From positions 1-64,000 of the forward strand of contig JAPJBO010001101.1 of NCBI GenBank assembly GCA_030068145.1: a stretch of DNA of 64,000 bases. The letters run 5' to 3'. The notes under the pieces were generated by a model. The model saw only the letters and a list, made by a program, of their open reading frames with translations. It was not told the origin of the DNA and did not search any database. Each line of letters begins with the position of its first letter. Position 1 is the first letter of the stretch. Positions 50,602 through 61,574 of the stretch are shown piece by piece. The stretch comes from Diplonema papillatum. Taxonomy: Eukaryota; Euglenozoa; Diplonemea; Diplonemida; Diplonemidae. Made by a program: the position numbers and the translations under genes.

Positions 50602-52536
50602 ATGGCGGTGACATGGACGCGCGCGTGGTGGAGATGGACGGGAGGGCCCACAACCCGTCCGGTGGAGCGCGTGGTGCGGGTGGACGGCCGCAGTCGGGCG
50701 GACGAGCCGGACGACGAGCGGCAGGCCTTTGGTCGCTGGGTGAGGAAGCGACCGAGGGTGGACGGGGGAAAGCGCCGCGGGGACGGGTGCGGCCGCCGTT
50801 CGCTCTCGCCGACGTGGGTGCTTGCCGTTGGGGGCCCGCAGTCGGCCGGTCGCGGTGGCCGTGTAGGCGGAGTGGGTCGGGATGCGTCGCGTCTTGCAGG
50901 GCTGCAGAGGCGGCTGCAGGGCATCGCGGGCGGGCTGGCGGTGTACGACGAAGCCCCGGACAACGTGTCCAGCTCGACCTACTCGTCGACGCCCTCACTT
51001 CCAGGGTGTCGAGTGGCTCCGGGTAGGCGGGCGGACGCGGGGCTCCCTCTGGCGAGGGTAACGTCGAACCGCATCGACGTGGAGGCGTTGGCGGCGATGG
51101 ACGGCGTCGGTCGTTTCAGGGAGGTGCTCCCGATGTTGGTGGACCCGGTGGCGTTTGCAGGGTTGGTGGACGGCGCGGCTGGCGGGTGCAGGGTACCGTC
51201 GCGGGGCATGGAGCGACACAGGGATGCGATGCGGTCGTGCGGGGTTGCAAGCGACGCACATGTGCGACCTGTTTTCGCGATGAAAGCCTTCACGACGCCA
51301 AAGAAGGACGGGAGGACCTCACGCCTTGTGCTGGATGCTCGCCCGCTGAACGACGCGATGTACGGGCCTCCCAGCATGGATCTGCCGAACATCCGCGACT
51401 TCATCAACGAGGTCAAGCGACATCGTTTTGCCATGCAGTGCGACGGTGTGTCGTACTTCTACCAGTTCCCTATCCACGCGAGCATCTCGCGGTACTTCGG
51501 GATTGGTATGAAGGGATGCGACATGCTGTTGCACGTGCTGTGCATGGGGTGGTCCTGGGCGCCGTGCATCGCGCAGCGGGCGTCGAACGTGCTGGTGCGG
51601 GACCTGGGCTTGGCCTGGGTCGACAACTTTCTTGTCTTGGGCGGGTCGCTGGACGAGGCGCAGCGGAACGTCGCTGTGTTTCGCGAGAGGACGCAGGCGG
51701 CGCGGGTTGAAGTGCGGGCTGAAGGCGGTGGCGCGCTGTGGGAAGTTTGTTCGCGGTTCGTGTGCGTGGGGGTCGAGTTCGACCTGGCTGCCGAGACGCA
51801 GCGGCACAGGCTCGACCCGTCGTGGGCGGAGCGGTGGGTCGACGGCAGCGGAATGACGGCGGTGCTTTCCGGCAGAGCGACGGCTCGTCAGTTTGCCGAA
51901 GTCTTCGGGGGCGCCGTCTGGGCGACGGACATCTTGGCGATACCCCGCTGCCACTTCGCGGCTCTGCTGTCGTTCGCGGGAAGGCTCGGCGGCCGCATGG
52001 TGGGTGCTGCGGCGCATTCATGGGACGAGGTCATCGACGTTCCGCCGTCGACGAGACGGGAGCTGGGCGCGCTCAGGAAGACCGTCCAGGGGAACCCGTG
52101 GGTCGTGGGTGGCACCGCCGAGGACTCCGGGAGCGTGCTGTGGACAGACGCCAGCTCGTGGGCGTGGGCAGCCCTGCTGGAGGCGGAGGGCCGGCTCGTA
52201 GACGGGCGGCAGGGCGTGTTCGCGGGCCCGGATGCGGGCGCTCACATCAACTTAAAGGAGATGTGGGCGCTTGCGGAAGGTGTGGTCCGGTTATGCTGGG
52301 CGCCGGGGGCGCAGCGGTGCCGCGTCGACAACGCGGCGGTTGTGGGCGCCGTGGCTAAGGGGAGCTCCTCCTCTTACGCCGCGAATCGCCTTCTGTCACG
52401 GACTATCCGTGCCGCTGACCGCAGAAAGATCGTCCTGTGTCCTGGCTGGGTGCCGTCCGGCGAGCAGCAGGCGGACCCGTACACGCGGGGAGCCTCGTTG
52501 CCTCGGTTCCCGGCGCCGCTTTCCGCTTCGCGGTGA
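50602..52536 (+). CDS. DIRS/Ngaro-like reverse transcriptase-RNase H polyprotein
   Basis: The frame is open from 50,332, but its start runs through the CT array, so the ATG at 50,602 is used (645 residues); upstream fusion to another ORF is possible. After an Arg/Gly-rich N-terminus the RT has FTTPKKDGRTSRLVLDARPL, motif A FAMQCDGVSYFYQF with D281, motif B CMGWSWAPCIAQ, and motif C WVDNFLVLG: D341 is kept but the second Asp is Asn342. The RNase H domain has SVLWTDASS, NLKEMWALA, CRVDNAAVVGAV and EQQADPYTRG, so all four acidic positions are present. No tyrosine recombinase follows before the right repeat, so this copy is incomplete or non-autonomous. Confidence 0.85.
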   Translation: MAVTWTRAWWRWTGGPTTRPVERVVRVDGRSRADEPDDERQAFGRWVRKRPRVDGGKRRGDGCGRRSLSPTWVLAVGGPQSAGRGGRVGGVGRDASRLAGLQRRLQGIAGGLAVYDEAPDNVSSSTYSSTPSLPGCRVAPGRRADAGLPLARVTSNRIDVEALAAMDGVGRFREVLPMLVDPVAFAGLVDGAAGGCRVPSRGMERHRDAMRSCGVASDAHVRPVFAMKAFTTPKKDGRTSRLVLDARPLNDAMYGPPSMDLPNIRDFINEVKRHRFAMQCDGVSYFYQFPIHASISRYFGIGMKGCDMLLHVLCMGWSWAPCIAQRASNVLVRDLGLAWVDNFLVLGGSLDEAQRNVAVFRERTQAARVEVRAEGGGALWEVCSRFVCVGVEFDLAAETQRHRLDPSWAERWVDGSGMTAVLSGRATARQFAEVFGGAVWATDILAIPRCHFAALLSFAGRLGGRMVGAAAHSWDEVIDVPPSTRRELGALRKTVQGNPWVVGGTAEDSGSVLWTDASSWAWAALLEAEGRLVDGRQGVFAGPDAGAHINLKEMWALAEGVVRLCWAPGAQRCRVDNAAVVGAVAKGSSSSYAANRLLSRTIRAADRRKIVLCPGWVPSGEQQADPYTRGASLPRFPAPLSASR

Positions 52537-52545
52537 CGTGCCGCA

Positions 52546-52762
52546 CCCTTTGACTTGTTTTATGTGTTCTCGGAAATGTCAGCGCGGTAGCGATGACAGC
52601 GAGAACACATATAGGTGGGAGGGGAGAGGCCCTGGGACTGCTAAGGCGTGACAACCCCGCCCCTGTCCCTCCCAGGGAGCCACCCCGAAACTAGCCTGCC
52701 CACCTGACGGTGGGGGCCCACCTGACGGTGGAGGCCCACACCCTTTGACTTGTTTTATGTGT
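52546..52762 (+). repeat. Right split direct repeat of the DIRS/Ngaro-like element
   Basis: Modules a and b as at the left end, in order a-b, then a restart of 'a' (CCTTTGACTTGTTTTATGTG) leading into a CT array. Confidence 0.75.
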
Positions 52763-52882
<120 letters not shown>

Positions 52883-52908
52883 AGGGCTCTCTCAGGGCTT
52901 ACCCCAAA

Positions 52909-53033
52909 TCCTCGGCGAGAATTTGAGGTAAGCCCTGATTATTAGATTCACGGTTAAACGAAGCTAGCGCACAAGGTTTGTCTGATCTCGCACCTACTTT
53001 CCGATGCCGAATAGATGCTCTATTCAAACTCGG
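52909..53033 (+). repeat. Terminal repeat of the second DIRS-like element, outer copy
   Basis: GTAAGCCCTGATTATTAGATTC..CACAAGGTTTGTCTGATC..ATGCTCTATTCAAACTC matches 55,323-55,435. The phrase AATGAAAGCGAGAATTTGG occurs at 53,089 and 55,312, pointing to a split arrangement. Confidence 0.75.
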
Positions 53034-53320
53034 AAAAGGTCGCGTTGGCAGAGACGGTGAAGATGATAATTGGCACAGGGGTTGGTGAAATGAAAGCGAG
53101 AATTTGGAATAGAATCCCTGGACGTGAAACTAAAAGAGCTGACATCCGGCTGCCTCCGGGGGTAGCTCAAAACAGTTAAACAGCGCCCTCGGGCGTGCTC
53201 ACAAAACAATGGTGCTGCGCGGAGCGCTAACACACCCTTGCAATGAGATGGACGACAGGGGGGCTGGACGCACTTCTCTAGCAACGTCCTCAGACGTGAG
53301 GAAATAGAAATAGTCGGACA

Positions 53321-55170
53321 TCACGCAATGCAGAAAGGGACGCGAGGAGGCGGAATGCCTTGCCTGTATCGGTCTCGTGTGTATACGTCCGCTAAGTGCT
53401 CAGCAGTCGGAACCCACACAGTCTCGAGAACACATTGGTGTTCTTCCAACACGTCGCGGACCTGGCAGAGGATGAAGTTCCCGAGTTGGGTCTTCGACTT
53501 CCAATTCCTCAGACAGTTCACGGCGGGCAAGTTGTCGACAAAGAGGTAGCGGAGAGCGCGAAGCCGCGTACGCAGTGGCAAACTTTGCCGCCGTTAATTC
53601 GGCAAAGAAGATGTGCTGCGGGACATCTCTCCACGGTCCCCACATTGCCATGGAACCCACGAGGGTATCCCGCTGCTGCATGTCGAACGTGACCCACCGG
53701 TTCCCCGACAGACGCCGCCTCACCCCAGCAAGGAAAGGAAGGACGTCGTCGCTCACTCGAACCAGCGACTCCCAGCCCAGGGTGCCTGTGAGGACCCACG
53801 CAAGCACCGGGCTCACTCTGCAAAGCGGCGTGCCCCACACCGTCCACGCCCAGACGGCGGTCCCGACGACCTTCCAGATCCCGCGCACGGTCATCTGTGC
53901 CGACTCAGCTGAGCAAAACAACAGGTGCTGCGAGGTCGAATTCTACCCCGAGGACGACTGGTTTCGAGCTGGCTCGAAGACGGATTTCTCGTCGTTGACC
54001 GTCATGCGCACCTTGCGGGCACGCCGCAAAACTCGGTCGCGCACGGCGCGAAGCGCATCCGGACAGTCTTCAACGAGGGCCCAGTCGTCGTACCAGACTA
54101 TCTTATCGTCCCCGGCAGGCTCCGTGATGACAAGCGCCGAGTCCTGCGCAATCACGGGCGAGAAAGACCAGCCCATCGTCAGCCGGCGCCACCTATACAG
54201 AGCCACGCCCCCATCGAGCTTCCTGGTGCGGAGCCCGAAGAAGGCCGACGTCGACCGTCCTACTGGGAACTGGAAGAAGTAGGACTTCAGGTCAACGACG
54301 ACTGCGTACGACTTCGACATCATCTTGGCGATGACCTCGTCGACACGCAAGAGGCTGAACTTCGGCGGGGGCTCCATCAGCTCGTTCAGCGGGCGGCCGT
54401 CAACGATGGCCCGCGAGTGCTGTTCGCCCTTTTCAACAGCAAAAGCCGGAAGGACGCACTTCAGCGGCTCCGAACGGGGGACGCGCTCCACAAACCCAAC
54501 GCTTTCCAGCGTCTGCGCATGGCGGGCAAACGCGTCGCTCTTCCGACCCGGCACGAGAGGAGTGCCCAACAACTTCCGTCGGAAGGAGTGCCCGTCCGTT
54601 AGGAGGTCAAGCAAGCCGTGCAAGCGGGCCCCGGGGCCGGCGAGGCTCCGGAGCTTGCGGAGATCGATCGGCGGCACTGCCGTGACGTCTAGCGGCCTCG
54701 CAGATCTCGGGGCACCGATGCCCGGAATGAGACCTCTCGTTTCTGGTGGGAGGTACCCGAGAGGAACTGCGGTAGGAGGGTCGTAGAAATGGGGGTGGAG
54801 CCGGAGGAAAAGCCTCCTCCCCCTGAGCAACCTGGACCTTCGCGACTTCAACCCCCTGACCTGCCGAGGCGAGAAGCCGGCGTCGGGCAAGGGTTGTTTC
54901 TGTCGTGAAACGGCTGTCGCAAAGGGTAGGATGAGCTAATTCCGAGTGCCCGGGATGCGCTTCCCGGGTCTTTGTGTTGTGCGGCGTTGTCAGCCGGAGG
55001 CGGGAGTAGAGCCTCCGTCGTACTCCCGCCAAATCCTTCAAGTCTGCAGTCGGCCAGGGGGGACCCGACCGTTCCATGCCGGTCTTCAGCTCCGACCGGC
55101 TTTCTCCCTTCCCGCCGGCGAATGGGGGGCCACCGACTCCCCGGGCTCGCAAGAGTTCCATACCCGCCAC
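53321..55170 (-). pseudogene. DIRS-like RT-RNase H polyprotein, minus strand, frameshifted
   Basis: 54,890-53,943 (minus) holds the RT: FAVEKGEQHSRAIVDGRPL, motif A YAVVVDLKSYFFQF, motif B LTMGWSFSPVIAQ, motif C KIVWYDDWALVE with a full YDD. After a frame change near 53,940 the RNase H continues (WVTFDMQQRD, IFFAELTAAKFA), and after another, near 53,560, ends with FVDNLPAVNCL and VWVPTAEHLADVYTRD. The N-terminal region up to about 55,170 is Pro/Arg-rich. The order is that of Ngaro/DIRS elements, and sequence relatives are the fragments at 5.2 and 52.3 kb. At least two shifts make the copy non-functional. No recombinase gene is present. Confidence 0.8.
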
Positions 55171-55322
55171 TCCCGGGTGGCCTTGTCGGCAGCTTCCTCA
55201 GCCGCCGCCCAGTCAGGATCCATCAGCCGACGGCTGGTCGCGGCGCGTGCTACCCGTGTACCGGCATTTTTCCCCAGGAGGGTAGTGTATGATTAGGAAG
55301 AGAATGGAAATAAAATGAAAGC

Positions 55323-55435
55323 GAGAATTTGGGGTAAGCCCTGATTATTAGATTCACGGTGAAACGAAGCTAGCGCACAAGGTTTGTCTGATCGCGCACC
55401 TACTTTCCGATACCAAATAGATGCTCTATTCAAAC
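55323..55435 (+). repeat. Terminal repeat of the second DIRS-like element, inner copy
   Basis: See 52,909-53,033. It ends where CTCTCTCTCT resumes. Confidence 0.75.
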
Positions 55436-55718
55436 TCTCTCTCTCTCTCTCTTATTATTGTTGCGGAAGCACTTTTCGGGGCGACTGGGGATTAACCACA
55501 ACAGGGCTCTCTGACACACAAAGATAAACTACGGAAGGAGATTAAACACAGGGAGTCTCAGACACGCGAGGTAAAACCTACGGAAGGCGAACAAGACGGG
55601 TAGAGCGCAGTTTCAGAGCGCCCGGGCAGCACTTTTGGTTGCAGCACCTGGGACAGTTCGGCCCACCGGAGAGAGAGAGCGACGACCTTCCAAAGTACAC
55701 CACGCAGCCGTTTAAACA

Positions 55719-57571
55719 ATGTCGGTCCATCCGGTTGACGACGCTGCGTTCCTCAGGCCGAAAGGCGACGTCGGGCCTGGTGCTTCACCAGAACCACGCT
55801 ACGCGACACTCGTGTCGTTGCACGTGCTGCTTCCGGTTTTGGGGTTGTTGATGGTGGTGATCATGGGAGGGTGGGTGGTCACTTGGTTGGCTCTGACGTT
55901 TGAAGCGTCGTATGACGGAACGGCGGATCTATGCTTGGATACGTTGATGGCGGCGTTCGATACCACGGAAGACACTCTCACGGGCCTCACGTCGTCGCTG
56001 ATCGCGACGATGAGCAAAACTTTCACGGAGAAGACGAGCGAAAGCCTTGCGTCTGTCGAGTACCTTCCCGACTACCTCGCGAAGCTTTTTGACGAGGATC
56101 CCGATCTTCGGTACGAGCGGAAAGACGACTTCGCCTTCTTAATGCGCGTGCGCACCGCGATTTATGCCAGCCTCATGTCCAACCTGCACACTGGGACCTT
56201 CGGCGTGTTCGTCACCATCGCGGGAAAGGCCTCGTTGTCGTATCGATACGAAGGGGGTGGTGTGTCGACGATGTCGTTAACGAGGGATCCGAGCAACAAC
56301 ACGGCGGTGTACACGGTGAACGACGATTTGACCCCCGGCGACCTGCTGCAGGTGTGGGGAGCGTTCGTGAACGACTCCTGGTCGATGCTGATCCACGAGG
56401 ACAAGCTGCCGCGCGGGGCTGCCTTCTGGGCGAAGTCCCCGACGTTCAGAGGCGCAACCGGCATCCGCTTCCTGCAGCGGTACGACGACCCGGTGTCGGG
56501 CAGCAGCATCATGCTCCGCCTCTCGGTGGACGCCGGAGCGTACCAGCAGGCGCTGCTCGACGTGTTCGGCACGATTTCCGGCGACGCGAGCTACAGCATG
56601 CGGGCGTACGCGGTCGTCGCTTCGGCGGCGCTGGCGGAGCGGTTTGCCGACGATCCCGCCGAGGCCGCGGACTGGAACGCCACGGGGACCCTCACCTTGG
56701 CGTCGCACGGCGACTTGTGGAAAGAAGTCGCGGGGGGGCAGAAAGCGTATCGCATGGACATCGACTCCTCCGACAGCATCATAGCCGGGTTGAGCAGAGC
56801 GATTCGCAGTTTACCTGGCGGGTACGAACGCGCGTCGGCTAACGCAAGGCGAGTATAAGCCGTACACGATGGTAACGCCGCAGAGTGGATCACTTCGTCA
56901 CGATCGCGTTCTCTGCGACAGCATAAGCCGGTTGAGCAGAGCGATTCGCAGTTTACCTGGCGGGTACGAAGTCGGCTAACGCAAGCGCCGAGTATATCGA
57001 GTTGCCGGAGGGGGGCTACTACACGATGGTAACGCCGATGACAACCAGAGTGCCGGGGCACTTCGTCATGGCGCTGCCGATCGCGTTCTTGATGGGCACT
57101 GCGCAGGCCACGCTCGAAAAGGAGATCGCAACCAACGCGCGCGAGCGCAGCCGGCTGAACGACCGCATTGCAAGCGACCTGAACACGACCGGCATCGTGG
57201 TGGCGGCGTGTGCGCTGGTGGTCGCGTTCGCCATGGTCATCATGTCCGCAGCTATGCTCCGCCCTTTGCAGCAGCTGCGCCGAGACATGGAAAGCGTCGC
57301 GGAGATGCGTTTGGACGCTGACCCAGCGATCCCAGGTGTCTACGAGCTTCAACTCATCGCTTCGTCATTTCGGACGATGGTCCGCAACCTGCGCGAGTTC
57401 AAAGCGTACGTGCCGCGGTCGGTGCTCAACTCATCTTGCGACGACATCGTCTTCAACGTCGCGCCCCCGGCTGGGAACGTCACACTCGTGTTCACCGACA
57501 TCCAGAACAGCACCGCGCTGTGGGAAAAAAGCCCGGAAGACATGGACCATGCCCTCGAGCAGCACAACGAG
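55719..57571 (+). pseudogene. Receptor adenylyl cyclase paralogue AC3, exon 1
   Basis: Starts MSVHPVDDAAFLRP; membrane helix about 30-58; extracytoplasmic domain retaining the stretch AAFWAKSPTF missing in AC2; second helix TTGIVVAACALVVAFAMVIM; HAMP-like linker; cyclase start VTLVFTDIQNSTALWEKSP. A scrambled partial duplication at 56,847-56,990 (AGCGATTCGCAGTTTACC appears at 56,797 and 56,940) introduces a TAA at 56,856 and a frame change. FHH of AC2 is also missing. The exon ends HNE-GTCTGT at 57,571. Exon 2 is at 60,693. Without the duplication the joined exons would encode a whole cyclase, so the loss seems recent, unless the extra segment is removed by splicing. Confidence 0.8.
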
Positions 57572-58322
57572 GTCTGTTTTCGCAAAATATCGCACTACCG
57601 ATTGTAAACTCGAAAAGAATGCTGCGCTGCTCCTGCGTATATAGTGCATGCAGATCCGTGTGGTCCGTGGACATAAAAGTTCCCAATGCTTCTGCGTATA
57701 TAAGGCGAACATTGATTGCGTGAGCCCCTCCGGAGAAAGTCATCATCACACTAGTTCCAGCCCGGGTCTGCGGGGCCGAAACCACGTGCAATGTTCGAGT
57801 TCGACTTACGGCAACTCGAAGTGCGAACGCGTTGGGTTTGGGTGCAAGCTTCTCCCGTGTGAGTCTCGCGTGCCAGGTGTGGTGACGGTCGTCAGACTCG
57901 GAGCGACGACATCCTGCCGGAGGGGCAATAGCAGCGTACTTGGGAGGGGATTCGCCTAACGGTCACGTTCACACCTAGCAGGCTTGCTTCTGTCCTGAGG
58001 TCCCAGATCCCAGGTGTCCGGATTGAGGTACATCTGGGTTCAGTGGCCGGCGTAGGCGTTCAACAAAAAAAAAATACCCACTTTGTATGGTGTGGTCGGT
58101 ATAGCCAGGGAGAACTACGGGGGAACTACGGGGAACTGACCTAGGGGTGTCTTTTTTTTTTTTTGTAGTGGACTTTTTCAAACGCCACGCACCGGCGCCA
58201 AACCGGGAGCTTTGGAGTGAACAAAACGGTTCCTCTTGCTTGGGCTTTCCACAGAAGGGCCAAGCCTTTTGAAAAATGGAGCCTTCGGGGTGTCGGGGGT
58301 GGTGCTTCCGTGTCGCCGTGGC

Positions 58323-58649
58323 ATGAAGGATTCGTTGGAAAGTAGACTCGAACGCTATCGCAGGACTCGCAGAAGTCGGTTGGCTCACGCTTGCAGGAAC
58401 CTAAGTAAAGCTCGCTACCGGGCCCCCTTCAACGTTCCCCAAGAGGAATGTAGGAAAAGCACAGTTGCCACCATTGCGTGCTTGTACTGGTCCTTGAAAA
58501 TAATCGCGGATGGCAGAGGCCTGACCGATCGAGATCTGCAGAATGTCTTGGACAGCCCACAGATAAAATTGGCAGCACGCAATCAAGAGTCCGGTGACAG
58601 ACGAAAATATGTGCTTGAGTCCAACTTGTCTGCATGGAAGGGAAGCTGA
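58323..58649 (+). CDS. Hypothetical ORF inside the TIR element
   Basis: 109 residues from ATG 58,323. Composition is protein-like: a basic helix (LESRLERYRRTRRSRLAHA), then CRKSTVATIACLYWSLKIIA and GLTDRDLQNVLDSP. A near-duplicate of the last 27 bases (CTGCATGGAAGGGA..GAAGTTACT) follows, and the frame may once have continued into LLDKLHALTRSMPFKANV. It may be a fragment of the element's own protein. No family is recognised. Confidence 0.35.
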   Translation: MKDSLESRLERYRRTRRSRLAHACRNLSKARYRAPFNVPQEECRKSTVATIACLYWSLKIIADGRGLTDRDLQNVLDSPQIKLAARNQESGDRRKYVLESNLSAWKGS

Positions 58650-58964
58650 TAAGAAGTTACTGTCTGCATGGAAGGGACGCTGACAAGAAGTTACTTCTTG
58701 ATAAACTGCATGCCCTCACCCGAAGCATGCCATTCAAGGCTAATGTTGTTGTCGGCAAACTGCTCTACGATCTCTGAACAGAAGGATGCAGAGTCCGAAG
58801 AACAAGGCTTAGCCGTGTCCGAAGTCTCCCTCTCGCCAGCGAAAGAAGCAAACAAGCCAGAGCCTCTCCTTGCGCGCCATTCCGACACTCCAATCCCTCT
58901 TGGGTTTGGGCAAGAAGTTGATCTGCAATCACGTTCAGAAGCCCAGGTGGCGTTTGCATCAGCT

Positions 58965-60246
58965 CCTCTACTCTGGGAGAACCCCTAAGCTCTCCGGAGA
59001 TGGTACCTGCATTCCAACTCGTCCTCTTGGGAAAGGCCAGTCGACGGCTGTATGCAAGTGGGCGGAAGTCCTGGGACTGCGAAGGCGTGACTACCCCACA
59101 AGAAGGACTCGCTGTCTCTGTTCTGCCCCTGCCGCCATAGCCGTCTTATCCTCGGCCAAGCACCAGTTTCTCCTCCTGCAACGCAACCTTGCCTTCAGCA
59201 TGGCCATTACTGGTTATCAACCTTGCTCCTCGCTCGGGTTGCCGTCTTCGACCGCGACCGCCTCTGATAGTTTGTGTTAGAATGGAAATAATCTGTGGCG
59301 ATTTGCGGTGTCGCGGTTATCTCTTCGTACGTGATGTGTCATTCTTTCGCCTCTTTAGCTCGACTTGATCGTCGCGCTCAGGCGCGCGTTTGGTGCCTCG
59401 CTTCTTCTTCGATTGCTCGTCCAGGTTGCACCGGCGCTTTCACACGCCGCACTTCACTTTCTGGTGCCGTGGCACACCCGCTCACTCCACTTTTCGTGTT
59501 CCGTAGCGTTGAACACCGCCCATCTCGCCGCACGCTCCGCCCTTCCACCTCCACATGTAGGGAAAAGATCCATCCCCCACGCCTCGTCGCTGAACTCGTG
59601 CCGTCGTCAGCTGTGTCTCGAGCACTTCCATCCTCTCCGTACCACGGAAGATCGGCCTCATCTCGTACCCCGTGAGGCACGGCTCCCACCGTTCTCAGCG
59701 ACCCTATCTTCCCCAGTTTCCTGTCTGGCAGAAGCGGTCCGTCGCCGTTACGCTCCAGCGCATCCCCGACGGTTTTTAAAAGTTTTGCGAGTACCCTCGC
59801 ACGCATGCTCAACGGTGTCCCGTCCGTCGTCGCTACGACACTGCCCGGAAGATCTAGTTTGGTGCACACTTCAAAGTCGACGGCGAGCTCTGCCATCGAG
59901 ACGTCACCCACCACCGACCAGCACATCCCATCCAGCCAATACTGCAGCGCCCGGAACCACCTCTCTCCTCCGACCGCCGCGAAGGTCTGCGGTCCGCGAT
60001 CGCTTCGAACCCCGGCCGGCGCGGGGCCTCTGGTAGAACATTTCCTGCTCTCCTTACCGCAGCTGATCCTGTCACTACCTGTCAAACCGTGACTCGCAGT
60101 CTGTCCTTCCTTCTCATCCAATTCCTTCCTCTTCGGGGCACGCATAGCACATGGCCGCTCTGCGCAAGTTGGGCCGTAATACTGCACCTTTGTAGCTCTT
60201 CCGCCCCAGGGCCGCTTGCTTCGCCAGGGCCGACTGCAGAAAGTGG
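58965..60246 (-). pseudogene. LINE C-terminal relic, copy 2 of a duplicated block
   Basis: Pairs with 36,407-37,938. The minus strand (60,246 to about 59,300) reads RFALQYWLDG-like sequence, then SMAELAVDFEVCTKLDLPG and RARVLAKLLKTVGDALERNG, matching ORF2 of the intact LINE near VELALDFEAFTRSKLPG. HEKWSERVCH and KCGVC-type remnants of the zinc finger follow in shifted frames, and then the tail LDEQSKKKRGTKRAPERDD, which looks like a nuclear-localisation segment. Several frameshifts. Lies within the TIR element. Confidence 0.65.
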
Positions 60247-60692
60247 TCGCCACAAAGGAATTACCCCCCAAAATTCACCGATTTTGGCCTGTACCAGGTA
60301 GCTTGTCTCCTGGGGTCTTTGATCTTGATACGCTCGAATTACCCGAAATTGTCCATATTTTGTGACGAAAAAGTGCAAAGTAGCTTAGAAATGCTCTCCA
60401 GGACCCAAGGCTGCATTCCTGAAGCACTCAGCAAAAAAGCAAGAAACGAAAAAAAAGACACCCCCCCCCCCCATGTTGAACTACGGGGGAACTACGGGGA
60501 ACTGGCCCACCGACCACACCATTGTAGTTGTATTGTTTCTCTCCTCCTTTAGCCTCCTTCGAAATAAGCACGAGGCAGCCCCTCGCGTATTTTTGATGAT
60601 GTTACCTCCTGCATAATGGGGGGAAAATGTTTCTTGGATTTGAAGAGCGCGTGGTGCTTGCACCACTGAGCCCCACGCACTCGCGCACACAG

Positions 60693-61131
60693 ATCATGAG
60701 AGACGTCCTGCGAGAGAGCGGAGGATACGAGGTCAAGACCATCGGCGACGCGTTCATGATCGCATTCCAGACCCCGGTGCAGGGGTTGAAGTTCGCTTTT
60801 TTGGCGCAGCAGGGGCTGCTGGCGGCCGCGTGGCCGCCCCGCCTGGACCTCCCCGTCATCAAGGACAAGGACGGTGTGCCCAAGTTCGGCGGCTTGCGCG
60901 TGCGCATGGGCGCCCACTGCGGGCCGGCGGTGCTGGAGGAGAACCCGATCACGGGGCGGCGGGACTACCGTGGGGGTGTCGTCAACCTCGCGGCCCGCGT
61001 CGAGGGGCAGGCGCGGGCCGGCACGCTCTGCTGCACGAAGGAATACCTCGCCGCCGTCAAGCCGCACTTGTCCGAAGGCGACGAAGACGTTCGAGGCGTT
61101 TTCATGAACGTGGGCGTCGCCGAACTGAAAG
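60693..61131 (+). CDS. AC3 exon 2, second half of the cyclase catalytic domain
   Basis: Begins ATCATGAGAGAC after CACACAG. Encodes GGYEVKTIGDAFMIAF (adenine-binding Lys and second metal Asp), FGGLRVRMGAHCGPAV, and RRDYRGGVVNLAARVEG (purine Asp, catalytic Asn and Arg), so every catalytic position of this half is kept and ATP specificity is expected. It ends at AACTGAAAG-GTATTT, which corresponds to AC1 HELKG; the last part (GRTDLF in AC1) would be on a third exon that is not found downstream. The exon is unbroken, which contrasts with the damaged exon 1. Confidence 0.8.
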
Positions 61132-61574
61132 GTATTTCCTTCTTCTCGTCGTGTGCCGGTGAGTCCTTCTCTCTCTGCCGTCCGGAGATACAACTGCCCA
61201 TTATTCGAGACTGGAGGTCCTATGAACATGCAATGCGAATAGCCTCCATTCGAGCCAACCCGGCTTTTGTCTATGAAAAGTGTATTGTTTTTGGACTAGA
61301 TAGTGTGGAGCAAGCTTTTTTTTCCCCTGCCAAACTGCATAGGGGCGGCCCGGGTTCCCGCCCATCACACTTTTCCGGCCGAAGATTGTTTTCGGGGTTT
61401 GTTGGGTTTCGGGGTCTGATGTGCCCGAAATTTGCGTTTTTTGCGGAGTTTCTCAGTATCTCGCGGTATTTGGATCACCCCGGGAAACGGAGCCGGGGGG
61501 GGTCCGATGGGTTTTTTTTCGGGTATTGGCGCCGCACTCGCCGTCACAGGCCCAACTTGCTACACGCCGAGCTC
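61132..61574. other. No recognisable gene; presumed AC3 intron 2
   Basis: The frame of exon 2 stays open into this region but loses similarity to AC1 at once. Nothing else is seen. Confidence 0.5.

Larger units (their letters stand above)
58088..60521. mobile_element. 2.4-kb TIR element with TTGTA target duplication
   Basis: TGGTGTGGTCGG at 58,088-58,099 and its reverse complement at 60,510-60,521. TTGTA stands on both sides (58,083-58,087 and 60,522-60,526). The flanks join into the LTR-like repeat whose empty sites are seen at 30.36 and 18.51 kb. Inside the ends lie GGGTGTCTTTTTTT in inverted orientation and a GAACTACGGGG-containing segment in direct orientation. A similar right end (CCGACCACACC) stands at 38,053-38,063. 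Superfamily unknown; no transposase recognised. Confidence 0.75.
57572..60692 (+). other. Intron of AC3, 3.1 kb
   Basis: GTCTGT at the start and CGCACACAG at the end. Aligning with uninterrupted AC1, exon 1 stops after HNE and exon 2 resumes with IMRDVLRES, matching AC1 HNRIMRESC, so splicing restores the domain in phase 0. The first 14 intron bases are identical in AC2. The intron is mostly repeat DNA. Confidence 0.75.
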
